Shown here one piece after another: positions 1 to 11,470 of a stretch of 64,000 bases of DNA (position 1 is the first letter of the stretch; every line of letters begins with the position of its first letter). A model generated the notes under the pieces. The model ran no database searches. It was given only the letters and a program-made list of their open reading frames with translations, and was not told the DNA's origin. The position numbers and the translations under genes are program-made. The DNA lies in the NCBI GenBank assembly GCA_015179025.1, contig WHUX01000082.1, positions 62,001-126,000 on the forward strand. The letters are read 5' to 3'. Source of the DNA: Terfezia claveryi. Lineage: Eukaryota; Ascomycota; Pezizomycetes; Pezizales; Pezizaceae.

Positions 1-345
1 GAAGTGAACGATGTGGATTGAAGACTTGCTTCATTCACTAAAAAATCCAGGTCTGGGGCGTTGTCTATACGTATACATGAGAAATTTAGGGTAAGACAAT
101 ATACAGGGATCTGTTATTCAGCCAATTAGAAGCAAGAGAATACAAGAACCACAGAGTGACTCAACGCGACATACATATGATACTTTCATACGTGCGAACC
201 TAAGACGATTGCATATGCGTGGACGTAAGGTGCTTGCGTATGTGCAGATTCAGCTGAATATTGTCGTTGCCGCATAGCGGCGTTGCCAGACAGCGGATAG
301 TGCAACAGCAATATCCGGGTGTCTTATATGTGCGTTTTAACAGGT
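1..345 (-). repeat. LTR family D fragment (D1)
   Basis: This stretch aligns by eye with 4400-4745. Shared blocks are agtgaacgatg near the left edge, attagaagcaagagaataca near 124-145, and acgtgcgaac near 190-200. The reverse complement of the family resembles the TATA-containing block at 9470-9560. It is cut by the window edge. No coding content is seen. The LTR assignment rests on resemblance to the 9.2-9.7 kb copy and is tentative. Confidence 0.4.
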
Positions 346-371
346 TCATACTTCGTGAACCCCATTATCAG

Positions 372-869
372 TTTAAGAGATAAAGGAGGGAGGTATTGGC
401 AGCAGTGAGATCCAAAAGTCCACTGAAGGATAATACGAATGAGCGAAGTGAGATTGTCACGTAGAGAAGAGTATATAGAAGTGAAGAGATGTGTTGTTAT
501 GTTATCACTTGATTATACTCTCAAGCAGGAGAATCAACGAGATATATATACATGAATGAACGTACATAAGAAAGTGAAGAAGAAGAAGGACATATGAGTA
601 GCACGCAATGCCTGTGAAGGCCGAAGCACGCAATGCCTGTGAAGGCCGATGCTTGCCATATGATCTGCAGGCCAGAGCACGCAATGCCTGTAAAGGCCGA
701 AGCACGCAATGCCTGTGAAGGCCGAAGCACGCAATGCCTGTGAAGGCCGAAGCACGCAATGCCTGAGAAGGCCGTTGCTTGCCATAAGATCTGCAGGCCG
801 AAGGTTGCTGCGTGTGGAATAGCAAGGCTTGGGCGGAATGAATGAATGTACGGCATTCAATCACTAACA
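372..869 (-). mobile_element. Solo LTR of the Copia-1 family (LTR-A)
   Basis: Read on the minus strand it starts TGTTAGTGATTG and ends CTCTTAAA. It matches the two LTRs of Copia-1 at 39321-39802 and 53862-54345 along its whole length, including the tandem block that gives repeated GCACGCAATGCCTG units. It is flanked by a perfect 5 bp target duplication, ATCAG, at 367-371 and 870-874, so both ends are exact. No internal retrotransposon sequence is left, as expected after LTR-LTR recombination. The repeated translated strings in all frames here are repeat artefacts, not proteins. Confidence 0.93.
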
Positions 870-1015
870 ATCAGCCCCTTAAATTGGATCCTACGAATCC
901 TACACCATTTTTCTACGCCACACTACCTGCAAAGATATGGCAAATCGAAAGCCTTTTTAGTCTCGATCAGACCCTCGTAGCGAGAAGGCTCTTGGGTACT
1001 AGGAAGACAATGCTC

Positions 1016-1017
<2 letters not shown>

Positions 1018-1052
<35 letters not shown>

Positions 1053-1110
1053 AAAAACGCACTTATTACTTATATGCGATCCTAACAAGGATATGGAATT
1101 TGAGGCCATT
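1018..1110 (-). mobile_element. LINE tail fragment with 33-T run
   Basis: A run of about 33 T (1019-1051) is followed by acttattacttatatgcgat and then diverges. The same order, T-rich tract then an ACTCATATGCGATCCC-like block, marks the reverse-oriented 3' ends of the LINE-tail family at 11634 and 14690. Only the last 60 bp or so of the family is recognisable. Confidence 0.5.
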
Positions 1111-1189
1111 TGGATCTGGGTTGAGTTTCACGGGGTTGGCATGAGGGGTGTTCGCACCCAACCGTTCAGATTCCCAGTCCCCTTATCTT

Positions 1190-1400
1190 ATTAGCTCAAA
1201 CTGTTCGAATCAACCGGACACTATTCACCTTAATTCTAGACCCACATTCAGCAATAATTGCAATAGCTATCCCTATAGCAATAAGTGCAACGCGGGATTC
1301 AGGGAATATACTAAGAGATGTGTAGAGTTTGGTTCTAGAAGTCTAGCTTATGGGATTTGGGACCATTCATCTTCACTCCAGCCGGGTTGGGTGTAGAGGG
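1190..1400. repeat. Dispersed repeat E, copy 1
   Basis: This block is homologous to 28860-29040. Both hold agcaataattgcaa, then a gattc(a/c)gggaata-like block, then taagagatgtgta(g/a)ag, ggttctag, and ttatgggattt, ending with a gggttgggtgt stretch. The copies are diverged. No ORF, terminal repeat or TSD could be defined, so the class is unknown. Confidence 0.55.
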
Positions 1401-1761
1401 GAGAGAAGGATGCGAGGGGGTGAGAAGGTTGTGGGATGCGAAAGTTGTGTACCATACAGAATAGAAAGTTGTGTGATGTCATGGGTGGGCTCACTTTCCC
1501 CTTCCTTTCTTCACTCTGCTACTTGCCAACCCCGAACCCTAAACCAGTCACAACCCCAAACCAGTCACAACCACAGCCTTCTAGCAGGCCCTACTAGACC
1601 TCAACGACCACCCCACTGATTAAAGCAACATCGCAACTCCCCCCAACTGTACCAACTGCACTCGTATGCAAATCAAAGTCCATCACTAGCAAACTCAAAC
1701 CAGGCAAAGTCTCATCACCAGAAACTCAAACAAGGTAAATTCAGTCCCACGCTACGTATCC

Positions 1762-2259
1762 ATGGTTCCCCAAAGTATAGGATCTGACACCCTAAAGGGT
1801 AAAATGGCTGCAAAGCCAACGATAACCATCCATTTATCTACGACCGCCGGGCCTAGACCTCTAACCGAGCTCAACTGTCGTCCACACACACCTCGAACCG
1901 CCCAGGTTCTCGAGGACATATTCAATATCTTGCGCCAGCACATTATCTACGGTCACGATATCAACTTCCGCATAGCATTCCTTGTTTTCAAGATCTATGC
2001 GTATGGGAGATTGGGGGTCAATGCGTGGGTGGAGGATCCGCGAGATGGGTGGTTGTGTATGAGTGATGGGGTTACTATGATGCGAGGGCAGCATGAGGTG
2101 CAAGTGAGGAATGAGGGGGACTGGGCCCACTTTGTGGCAATGTTAATGAGCTTAGGCCACGAGCATTATGGGGTGTTAGTGATTTCATTGCCGAGGCCAT
2201 TGGTGCCGAGGCCATTGGAGCCGATGGCATGGGTTCTTGATGATAAGATCATATACTAG
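1762..2259 (+). CDS. Hypothetical protein, 165 aa
   Basis: An ATG-initiated frame of 165 codons, not made of repeats and not resembling any transposon protein I recognise. The middle (about residues 45-110) has a regular mix of hydrophobic and charged residues (VLEDIFNILRQHIIYG, NFRIAFLVFKIYAYGRLGV), consistent with a folded alpha/beta segment. The C-terminus carries a short direct repeat (PRPLVPRPLEP). No signal peptide, membrane segment or motif is evident. A shorter antisense frame overlaps. It could be a real small gene, an exon, or an old gene fragment. Length and composition are the only support. Confidence 0.35.
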   Translation: MVPQSIGSDTLKGKMAAKPTITIHLSTTAGPRPLTELNCRPHTPRTAQVLEDIFNILRQHIIYGHDINFRIAFLVFKIYAYGRLGVNAWVEDPRDGWLCMSDGVTMMRGQHEVQVRNEGDWAHFVAMLMSLGHEHYGVLVISLPRPLVPRPLEPMAWVLDDKIIY

Positions 2260-3280
2260 GGCTGCTCATTAAGTTAGCTCAGATAGGACAGTATAATACC
2301 TAGCACAGAAAAGCAATACATGTCTACAGTTTACACCATTCCGGCCTGCTGGTTATTTAGTATGAGAAGAAAAACTGATGTTTCTCTCAGAGGAAACATT
2401 TGTGATCCTAAACTGTAATGCATTACTTCCATGCTATTTCCGTAGGAATTGAGATTATGAATGGAGGAGTCTTGGTAGGGGTTCCTCCCATGTGCTCTTG
2501 CCACTTGGAAAGAAGGATCTGATGCATGTAAAGCGTTGCTACTCAATAGTATGTGTTGTGCATCCTCCAATGGCTATCCGCATAGAAAGCATGGTGACTC
2601 CATCTTGCTGATATGGAAAAGCCATCTCTTTTGTAGCAAATGCTCAGAAGATTAGTGGTGGATGCTCAAGAAGGAAACAAGTGGAAGAGAATCACAAAGA
2701 GGATCAAACCACAGTAGTAGGGGTATGAATTGAGGTAGATGAGGAAGTTTGGAAGGTAGTAGGAGAGGAGGTGGTAAAATAGAACCAGAAAGGATAGATG
2801 AGGAGGCTATTGCACAGAAAATGTCAAAAACACCGATGCACTGGGTCCCATTACTATGTGCCTGCCTTTGGGTGAAGAGGAGTTCACGCATTCAATGACA
2901 GTCTGTAATCTTCGTCTTAGGCAAAGAATTGAAAATGCCAATTGACCTGTCGGAGAAAGCTCTCGCATCAGAATCGGAATGAAAGCAAGTATTGGTGGCC
3001 AAGGGATTATAGTAGTTATATGGTGGTGTGCTAGGTCTACAAGAATTGGAAGCAGGCAAGTAGGCTATGAGCAGAGTAGAAAGATTGGAGTTGGGAATGC
3101 ACGAAAGTGGGAGTCAAGGATGATACTAAGGGCATTGTTCTAGTATCTTCTCCCACCTGGGTGGGGCCTTTCATTATTTATTTGATACAATTACGAACAG
3201 ACTTAAAAGCGATAAGGAAGAAGGTTAGTTGCCTACACGATCTAGTTAATGGACCGCAATTGTTTTATTGTATTGCGGTA
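2260..3280. other. Stretch without recognised gene
   Basis: Only short frames with no domain signal are present. I see no terminal repeats, tails or TSDs here. Confidence 0.5.
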
Positions 3281-3282
3281 TA

Positions 3283-3406
3283 TAGGTGCCGGACCTGGCA
3301 GATTAACTTGCCTTGTCCTGAATCTACCCGGGTTTCCAGGTGGCTCCCTTGGTTCCCTTACTGGGATCGAGTAGGAGTAATGAATTTTTAAAAAAGAAAA
3401 AAAGAA
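3283..3406 (+). mobile_element. LINE tail (SINE-sized), plus orientation
   Basis: The segment reads tgccggacctggcagattaa, then the conserved block around cctgaatctacccgggttt, then a variant of cttactgggatcgagtagga, and ends in an A-rich tail (3388-3406). The same order is seen at the LINE 3' ends at 18585-18689 and 59405-59527. No clear TSD was found. Confidence 0.7.
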
Positions 3407-3732
3407 TTGGACTGCGATTGAAGGCGAGGTATTGAATTGCACTGCATGACTTCGAGTTTGGAAAATTAGGAGTGAATGGAGAATAGTGGCTTTATTCCTT
3501 TGTTGTCCCTCCATTCTTATTGATTATTATTCTTTCCCAGGTTTTGTTGGTTTTAGGGGGGAAGACTATATTATATGGTGGCTGAATATATAGCGGCTAT
3601 ATATATGCTAGCTACATTATGATAGACGCAATGTACAACCACTATAAAACATAAGCACTACAATACAAGTAAAGAATTATAGAATGAAGAAAACAAGATT
3701 TCCGAATTAGAGAGTTCAGGATAGATAGAGGT

Positions 3733-3835
3733 GAACGTTACTACCATTCAGTCCCAGTACTGAGTCTACAAGGAGCCGCCCAGGAACCCCGGGTAGATTC
3801 AGGACAAGCAAGCCAAGTTACTCCGCCAGGTCCTG
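3733..3835 (-). mobile_element. LINE tail fragment, minus orientation
   Basis: It contains gtcccagtactgagtctaca, then agccgcccaggaaccc, then ggtagattcaggacaagc and ccgccaggtcctg, the reverse complement of the tail consensus. The A/T tail is missing. Confidence 0.65.
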
Positions 3836-4399
3836 TGCGCAGAAAAGCAAAAGAAACGAGGTCAAATGACTCTTGGTCCCATAGTACCATTAACACGCTT
3901 GGCTAGCACCCAATTACCCAAAGAGAAGCCTGACTAAATAAACCTCGATGCAGAAGAATAAGAAAAATCCCCCCCAAATGCAGTCGCCAGTGGAAAAACA
4001 TTTGCAAAAATAATAAACGTCTCGCAGCTGAGGAAAATCTGAAAGCCCAAGAGGTGGTACCTAGGAGATTTTAAGTAAGAAAAACGCTCGCAGGTGAGAA
4101 ACCTCAAATTACCCACAAACTCGCTAGAAGGAAATCAAACAACCCTCGCTCCAACAAAACACAGCACTCATATGAAAACTAAAACAAAACTCAATCCTAT
4201 GCCGGTGGAGGAAATCATCTATTCTAGTCGTATTCCATGGAGCGGAAGTCTCGCTTGCCCATGTAGAGCCCATGTGTAGCCCATGTGTAGTGTCAATACC
4301 CTCTAGCATATAGACAACTGGTGATAATGCCTTCTAGCTTCTTGCAGAAACCTGCGGCTGCATAGAATTCAAGCTCCATTATAGTCTCTAACAAAAGAT
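3836..4399. other. Stretch without recognised gene
   Basis: There are only short overlapping frames on both strands and no recognisable element. Confidence 0.45.
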
Positions 4400-4745
4400 A
4401 TAGAAGTGATACTAGTGAGGCAGTACGGGTACAGAGCAGATCCATAGTAATATGTCTTCTATAGCGGATGGTGATACACGGAGTGAACAGTACCGGTAGA
4501 GCACAGAGTGCACTTGGTAGTAGTGAACGATGCGAGTGAAGACCACGTTTATTCTTAATCAGATACATGTCCTCAGCATTGTCTATATACATGTGGAAAG
4601 AACAATGCGCAGCGATATGTTATGCGATCAATAAGAAGCAAGAAAATACAAGGATTGCGGATCACGATCTTGAGAACCCAGGTGGCAGCAAGAGTTACTC
4701 AACCCGTAAAATATTTGCGCACATATGTGCGAACTTCATTCCACA
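4400..4745 (-). repeat. LTR family D fragment (D2)
   Basis: Homologous to 1-345: agtgaacgatgcgagtgaag at about 4525, aagaagcaagaaaataca at about 4634, and catatgtgcgaactt at about 4722 line up in order. The reverse complement resembles the region after the TATA box of the copy at 9245-9705. The ends could not be fixed. Confidence 0.4.
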
Positions 4746-4854
4746 CCTTTTCTTAAACCCACGGTACCTTCTTTCCATGTGTACCGGTACTTATTTTCCC
4801 TTAATATAAGAATATATTGGTTACCTACAAGCATTCCCCACCTGGCCCCGGCGA

Positions 4855-4955
4855 TGTGCCTCCTATTCGGTCCCAGTAAGTGGATCATGAGGAGCCATCC
4901 GGAAACCTGGATGATTCCAGGACAAGGCAAGTTGATCCGCCAGGTCCGACGCTAA
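4855..4955 (-). mobile_element. LINE tail fragment, minus orientation
   Basis: The order ttcggtcccagtaagtggat, ccatccggaaacctgg, ccaggacaaggcaagttgat, cgccaggtccg matches the reverse tail consensus. The T-rich end is absent. Confidence 0.65.
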
Positions 4956-5941
4956 ATACACATAACGTATGACAAATAAGGACTGAACTCACAAGTGATA
5001 TGGTGCCCCCATGCTGTCATTAACCGGCTGGATGCAGGAGGACTCCCTAGCGGGCCTGACTGGAGCCCGTGCCTAACAGAAGCAAATACTTAAGAAACTT
5101 GATAACGTGAGCGTTTGTTATTTTCCCATACAAATTCTGGCGGGACTGGGGTACTGTTTCTTATATCGAGAGGTTTCTTATAACGAGGTTTCACTGTATT
5201 ACGAAATAGTGGACGATACTGTGATGTCTTGCTTCCAAGCGGGATCCGAGAAGTAAAATCGGAGTTTTTATATAAATGGAGGTTTTGAGGGAAATGGATA
5301 GGCATGTAGTCAGACAGGAACTCCGTATGCTGGCATAAGAAAAAGCTGATATGCGGACCCAAATGGAGATTAACGGATGCACCGTGAGCTATGTGGAAAC
5401 ATGCAAGACTCAAGCACATGTTCTTGCACCTACACCAATTCACCTAGTGCGCTCCCCATTATCTCGTACATATGAACCTTCAACTGAAGCCTCTATTCAT
5501 ATATAGCATCTGGATTTCCTGCTTCTTCTGCATATCACTTCAATCAGTTCACCCGAGCTCAGATCACTCTATTAGCTAGACTACCTAATACCGTGTTATC
5601 TTCCTTCTCACTTCGTGCTTTCTCTCTCTCTGTGTGTAGCTTCATTTTTTGAATATTGATCGATTCACCACTTCACCTCTTCGAATGAGCTGAATGCAGA
5701 AAATGATGCGTTAGTGGCAGACGTAAGAACAATGATAGCTGAAAATCAGCAAAGAGGGATGGTAGAGCTATTTCACGGTATTCTTATTTTTTATTTTTAT
5801 TTATTCAGGACTCATATACAACCCCGTTAGGAGGGCCATGATGAGCTATTTCAGGCTAACCTGGGTGAGAAGTACAGGATGTTAGTATAATCTTGAGAAA
5901 TCTGGTTGCAGTTCGTGTTTCAAGGTACGAAATACTAGGCA
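4956..5941. other. Stretch without recognised gene; tail scrap at 5785-5850
   Basis: No coding region is supported. A T-rich tract followed by actcatatacaaccccgtta and gggccatgatgagc (5785-5850) is a short piece of the LINE-tail family in minus orientation. Confidence 0.45.
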
Positions 5942-6339
5942 CTGTACCAAAAAGGGGGATGTTATCGCACGAGCAGCGCTGTCGCGTTCCTATGTTATTG
6001 TGGATACTTTAATGTTAGTCGGCAACTCCTATTTATTTCCGTATACATAAGACAACTTTATTTTAGTGGCGTCGCATAGCACATAGTACGCATTGTCTGG
6101 AATACTGTTGCTTTAGTAAGTATTGCGGAGACTAAAATGTTCGCCACCATGTTGTCAAGACTACCGTGGACTTAGTAAGTATTGTCCAGAATACCGTTGC
6201 TTTAGTAAGTATTGTGGAGACTAAAAATGGTCGCTATTATATTGTCAAGAATACCGTTGCGATATAGTAGTGCTAAAATGCAGCTTATAACAACGCTAGA
6301 ACAGGCTATGCACACGCTAACAGCTCTGGAATCTTGGCA

Positions 6340-6476
6340 CTAGAGCAGATTTCGGAGCAGATTTCGGAGCAGATTTCGGAGCAGATTTCGGAGCAGATTT
6401 TGGAGCAGATTTCGGAGCAGATTCCGGAGCAGATTTCGGAGTAGATTCCGGAGCAGATTTCGGAGCAGACTTCAGA
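6340..6476. repeat. 12 bp tandem repeat inside FB1
   Basis: About eleven units of gcagatttcgga with few variants. It translates to a repeated Ser-Ala-Pro-Lys pattern that is not a gene. Confidence 0.9.
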
Positions 6477-7729
6477 TCGAGAATATTTACAGCGGAAATA
6501 TTCATTTTATTCACTAATTATAATAGTATACACAGCGTACTAATACTCGCTATAATACTCGCTACAACACTCGCTCTAATACTCACTCTAATACTCGCTA
6601 CAACACTCGCTCTAATACTCGCTCTAATAATCACTCTAATATTCGCTCTAATACTCACTCTAATACTTGCTCTAATATGCTTTGGAAATCATACAAGACA
6701 TTGGATAAAGAGCAAAGGGAAAAGGTGCGAGGGGGGAAGGTATATATACAGGAAAACTATAGTTGCCAAGCCCGATTGCCAAGGCCGACAATATAGACTT
6801 TCCGGAGACAATGAGATAATGGATAATAAGAGGGGTGGCATGACAGTGCTCAGCCCCGCTCAGCCCACTGTCGCGCGCGGGTGCTGTACTACTCAATGCC
6901 TAACCTGGTAATAGTCATATTGGGAAATCGTAGTCGTAGTACTATGATATGTATGGAGTTCATGCTTTGTGATATGTATCGTAGGAAGTTATGCCTTCAC
7001 AGCCTATTTATATATATCCAAGAAACTCATGCATTCGAGGCTTAAATGCATAGAGGCCGTGAAAGTATGAATTCCATGCATATCTAGAGATCGTGAAAGC
7101 ATGAAATCCATGCATATATATATATAAGCCTCGAATGCATGAATTCCATGCATATCTAGAGACCGTGAAAGCATGAATTCTATGCATATATATATATAAG
7201 CCTCGAATGCATGAATTCCAGGCATAAGTATATATATATAAGCCTCGAATGCATGAGTTTCTTGGATACTTATATATATATAGGCCGTGAAGGCATAACT
7301 TCCTGCGATACATATCACAAAGCTGAACTCCACACATATCGCAGTACTATGACTACGATTTCCTAATATGACTATTACCAGGTCAGGCATTGAGTAGTAC
7401 AGCACCCGCACGCGACAGTGGGCTGAGCGGGGCTGAGCACTGTCATGCCACCCCTCTTATTATCTATTATCTCATAGTCTTCGGAAAGTCTATATTGTCG
7501 GCCTTGGCAATCGGGCTTGGCCACTATTGTTTTCCGGTATCTATACTTCGCTTACTCATGCTTTTTTCCTTTGCTCTTTATCCAATGTCTCATAAAATTT
7601 CTAAGGCATATTACAGCAAGTATTAGAGTGAGTATTAGAGCGAATATTAGAGTGATTATTAGAGCGAGTATTAGAGCGAAGTGTTGTAGCGAGTATTAGA
7701 GCGAGTATTAGAGTGATATTATATTTGAC

Positions 7730-7858
7730 CAACTTCGTGTATCAACATTACACTGCTATTTTATTTAACCAACTTCGTGTATCAACATTACACCGCTATT
7801 TTATTTAACCAACTTTGTGTATCAACATTACACCGCTATTTTATTTAACCAACTTCGG
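7730..7858. repeat. 40 bp tandem repeat inside FB1
   Basis: Three full 40 bp units plus a partial one, each starting aacttcgtgtatcaacatta. They are over 95% alike by eye and are present only on the right side of FB1. Confidence 0.9.
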
Positions 7859-8037
7859 GTCTCACCAAACTACAGAGTTATTGCGATCCAGGATTGCTGT
7901 GGTATTCTCGGAAGTATGTGGTATGACCTAACTTTATTCGTAAGGCCGATAAAGTTCAGCCACCCGGACAGTGCTCTTGGTATTCATAGAGGAGCGGAAT
8001 CACCACCCGAGCGATAACATCCCCCTTTTTGGTACAG

Positions 8038-9240
8038 CAGTCAGGACTCGCTGTTTACCCAACACACCATCGATCACAAACCCTTGGTCTAATCGAACAT
8101 AAGATAAGAAATAATAGAAAATAGAAAATAGTGAATGGGAAAGGCGAAAAACATGAAAACACTGTTTATTGCCCAAATCACTGTGAACTGTTTACCGAGC
8201 AGTTAGAGTATCTAGAATATCAAACTCTAAGCCCGTAAGGTCAGTAGTTGGGTAAAGGTTATCGGGTTTAGCAATATCAAACTGCAAAAGTATGAGGTTT
8301 GTTGTAGCATTGTACCATTTGATCTCCCACAATGCTGTAAAATACCATCTACCTGTTGTATAATTCTAGGTAGAACCTGCTTCGTTTTGGTTTAAAATCA
8401 AGAACTTGGAGTAGCTTAGCAATCTGCATATAAAACAGTACCTGTTATTAAGAAAGTACTGCTTTGCACCTGACCTGGATTTTATAAGTGAGGAATAGCC
8501 TGGATTTTTCTAGTATAAAAATCAATCTTGCATTAAGATGTAGACAAAAGTATTATAATTATAATTGCTCCAAATTTCACTGAATTCCACATAGCGTATC
8601 GATATTCAGCATAAGATGGTCGATATAGCCCCAGCAATAAGGCCTTGTCAATAAGAACCCCCGTGGATAAGAAACTAATTTCAAAATACCCATTGGATAG
8701 GGTTGCGGATTTTTAGGGCAGCAGTAAACTCAGTATCCTCTTCCCTATTCCTTCATCATCAGAGATGCAGTGATGAGTTGTTAACGTCGCCAGCATGTAC
8801 TTCACCATCTGAAGGGCTTGAGGTAATTTTTCCGGAATTCTCCCTCGTTCAATGTCTGCCGTCTCCCACTAATCAACAGGAAGGGTATATGATGTGGATA
8901 GGGCGGTCAAAATAACTTCTTAGGGTGTTTTTTGAGTGTCGCAGAATGTTTTGTTCGATTGAGATTTACCAAATTGAGGAATTATATTAATTGCCCGCAA
9001 GCGGCCCAGAACATATGTGTACCTCCTCTACTCGTTCCATCAATGAAGGTATGGATTGAGTGAACCCAACCTCGATGATAATACCGCTGCGGTAGGTAAT
9101 GGGAGTTGGGGGACCAGAATTGAGAGATGTCTGCAATGGTGAAGTTTTTGATATCTTTGTTTGCACAAAGAAAGACAAGTGTCAGAACGCACATCCACCA
9201 CACCCGAGTTACCTACTATTCCGGATAATTAGTAGCCTCA
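8038..9240. other. Stretch without recognised gene
   Basis: The longest frames are about 70 codons and show no domain signal. No terminal repeats were identified. Confidence 0.45.
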
Positions 9241-9244
9241 CCGG

Positions 9245-9705
9245 TTGATAATTACTCTGCAGTTAGCGTATATGCTTATTTCCTGCATTTCCGCTACCTG
9301 CTTATTTCCTTATGCCTTAACAGGCGCTTCTACAAATCAGCTTATTCCTGTTGCAATTTGGATCAAGCAAAGGTAGTTTCTGTGCTGTCGCGCCCGCTTA
9401 TTTGTATTTCTCTTGTTTCTCATGGCTGATTGATATCCCTGTCCGGTATGTCTCACATTGGCTTCCGCAACCTCAAGTATATAAAGACATCCTGTATCGC
9501 TCTGTAATTACCTTAGAATAACAAGCAAGTCTTCACCCGCATCATTCTCCTATTATCTAGTACACTCTGCACTCTATTAAGTTATCGCATCCACTGCTAA
9601 TACTGCTCCACTAGAACCTCAGCTTCAGACCGCTACAATCTTTACCGCTAGGACCACTTCCACTGCCTCACAATATTCTTAACGTAATATCTTGTTAACA
9701 GGTGC
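9245..9705 (+). mobile_element. Probable LTR, family D (D3)
   Basis: The segment has the plan of a plus-strand LTR: a possible TG start (TGATAATTAC), a strong TATA box (caagtatataaagacatcct at about 9472), a region matching the D1/D2 copies (gtcttcacccgcatcattct), and a possible CA end (cttgttaaca at 9705). No TSD could be confirmed. The sequence after it (9706-10074) has no clear gag gene. Confidence 0.4.
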
Positions 9706-10079
9706 GGACCCTGGTCGGTAGCATAACTAGTGAAGATATCATGAATGGAAGGACCATGCATTTCATGATAAAGAAACAGTTTCTGGAATCGAATTCCCAC
9801 CGGGAATTCGGATAGCCAGCAAGCATTTTGGCAGGGCCACTACCAGAAAATACTAGTAGGGCAGTGGATAAATGCGGATTTGAGGAATTGGGATCCAGAG
9901 AAGATAATGTTAGAGAATCGAGGTTTGGCGGAGACAGAGGACAAATCTCGACGGACTGGATGTATTTAGTATGGTTGGAATGGATTAATCTGAACTGGTA
10001 GGTACACTCTAGAGTCTAGGGAGGGAGAAAGGGAGGCCAGTCGGCTGCAGGGGGGTAATCGGATCTCGATCCAGCAGAG

Positions 10080-10532
10080 TGTTAGAATGAATGTACATTC
10101 CGTTCATTCCGCCCATGCCTTGCTACCTATACCATATGTAGCCGTCAGCGGCTTGCACATCATATGCGTGCTTCCTGCTTAGCTATGCGGCTCGCACCGG
10201 CTTGCACATCATATTGCGTACTCACACCTTGCTCGCACTCATGTCGTTGCTTCATGCCTAGTTATACGGCTTGCAACGGATATGTGTTTCTCCTTCTTCA
10301 TGCTTTAGATGTACGCTCATACATGTATATATATCTCGTTCATGTTCCTACCTGTTCGGGATAACAGAAGGAATCACTTCACTCAATACAATATATGCAC
10401 TCACTGTGTACTGTATACGAACATGTTCTTCTCTCATATTCCTCTCTCCAGTGACCAACTCGCTCTGTTCGTACTTTCCTTCAGTGGACACTTGGATCTC
10501 TCCGCTCGCCTGTTGCTATTCCTATTCCTATA
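10080..10532 (+). mobile_element. Solo LTR, family B (B1)
   Basis: It begins TGTTAGAATGAATGTACATT and ends CCTATTCCTATA, and is flanked by a perfect 5 bp TSD, CAGAG (10075-10079 and 10533-10537). It holds several short repeats around cggcttgcacatcatat and a tatatatatctcgttcat block. This is the best-defined copy of a family seen again at 22032, 34038, 34828 and 36351, with pieces at 13151 and 28510. No internal element remains. Confidence 0.92.
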
Positions 10533-10582
10533 CAGAGGCCTGTCGGTGGTGGGAGAAGCTTAAGGATGATGAAAAACAAAAA

Positions 10583-10604
10583 GGGGGGGGGGGGGGGGGG
10601 GGGG
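10583..10604 (+). repeat. 22 bp poly-G tract
   Basis: An uninterrupted run of 22 G just after the solo LTR. Similar G runs lie at 21054-21072 and near 38813. Confidence 0.95.
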
Positions 10605-10909
10605 TTGGGTGGAGGCATTGTGAGTGCTGGGGCAGTATTTTCTATTGTAGTAGTATTTTCTGTAGTAGTGGTATTTGGAAGTATAGTCGAATCATTTGGA
10701 GAAGCGGTACCCTACATTAGTGAAGCGACTGACTAAGCCTGACCCTTTGTATAAACCAACGGAGAGGTAAATAATTGTTTCCCATGTCACACATATTGGA
10801 TGATCATCTACCAATATTGATTTGGTCATTTCCAGCTATACAGTTGAGCAGTCGGAATTGTCTGACAGATAAGTTAAACGGGAGGTCTTTCTGTGGTACA
10901 ACATCTACT

Positions 10910-11470
10910 GGATCGTTGTCAGTTTACAGACATAGGTCAAGCTTATGCAGTAAAGGTAATATCCGAGCACAATGATACCACGCACCTGAGTTATAACGGT
11001 CCAGTTTATTCCAAAAGTGCACTACTTAGGTATCCGAGCACAAAAATGAGTGTTTTATTCTGGAGGAAACATTGGCAAATGAGGATGAAGATACTAGCAT
11101 TGGACATCGCCGAATTGCAATTACACATGCAGTGGCAGCTGCCTGGTTATGGCTTCATGAACATAAGCGAGATACAATTATCAAGGCATTTTAGCAGACT
11201 GGTATTTAACTTTGTCCGACTGGTAATGATGACCATCAACTGTACGAGGGGCTACCTAATCTTGTGGTGGGGCCATGGGAAAAAGAGTTGGAGTCCGATG
11301 ATGAGGTTGAATATTTTGCGGCCGAGTTTGTGGTGGCTGAAACTGATGTAAATCCTTACTAAGGCGTTACCTAGTACACTTTCTCAATAAACTGGACCCT
11401 TATAACTCAATGTGCGTGGTATCATTGTACACCTTTACAGCTTGACCTATGTCTGTAAACTGACAAAGAT
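10910..11470 (+). mobile_element. Deleted pogo-like DNA transposon (POG-2)
   Basis: A long terminal inverted repeat bounds this segment. The sequence gtcagtttacagacataggt near 10918 reappears inverted near 11466, and similarity continues inward for roughly 85 bp on each side through gataccacgcac and ggtccagtttatt. Between the arms is the C-terminal end of a DDE transposase, so most of the gene has been deleted. A TA dinucleotide precedes CAGACATAGG on both sides, but the repeat extends outside it, so the true target duplication is unclear. Confidence 0.7.
11036..11362 (+). pseudogene. pogo-type (DDE_1) transposase C-terminus
   Basis: This frame of about 109 codons holds two internal stops. 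It includes RRIAITHAVAAAWLWLHEHK, then TIIKAF and QTGI separated by a stop, then GLPNLVVGPWEKELE and an acidic tail. The AW...TI..AF..TGI order is typical of the end of pogo/Tigger-like DDE_1 transposases, beyond the catalytic core, which is missing. The stops are TAG and TAA where CAG/CAA-like codons are expected. The frame ends with TAA just before the right inverted repeat, as in intact elements. Confidence 0.7.

Larger units (their letters stand above)
5942..8037. mobile_element. Foldback element FB1 (about 2.1 kb)
   Basis: The outer ends are a 27 bp inverted repeat starting CTGTACCAAAAAGGGGGATG (5942 inward, and from 8037 inward on the other strand). Inside lies a near-perfect long inverted repeat, left arm about 6540-7030 and right arm about 7270-7725, around a roughly 240 bp centre of short palindromic repeats rich in gcatgaattccatgcat. 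The arms include matching runs of taatactcgctc/gagcgagtatta. The outer segments (5970-6530 and 7730-8010) are not symmetrical and carry different tandem arrays. No transposase is encoded. The same 72-78 residue frame read on both strands is only the inverted repeat translated twice. No convincing TSD was seen. Confidence 0.8.

Noticed and set aside
505..870. Overlapping frames of 108-121 codons with repeated Ala-Phe-Thr-Gly-Ile-Ala patterns
   Set aside because: They are translations of short repeats inside a solo LTR. The same strings appear in the Copia-1 LTRs at 39334-39615 and 53871-54337.
1021..1051. Poly-T run as a Pol III terminator
   Set aside because: No A/B box or foldable tRNA precedes it. 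It adjoins LINE-tail sequence and is a reversed poly(A) tail.
6672..7626. Two near-identical 74-78 codon frames on opposite strands (MSSTAPARDSG...)
   Set aside because: They are the two arms of the FB1 inverted repeat read in opposite directions. There is no sign of codon selection.
10583..10604. Poly-G tract as a telomere or regulatory G-quadruplex
   Set aside because: It is a single homopolymer with no telomere repeat. It is recorded only as a tract.
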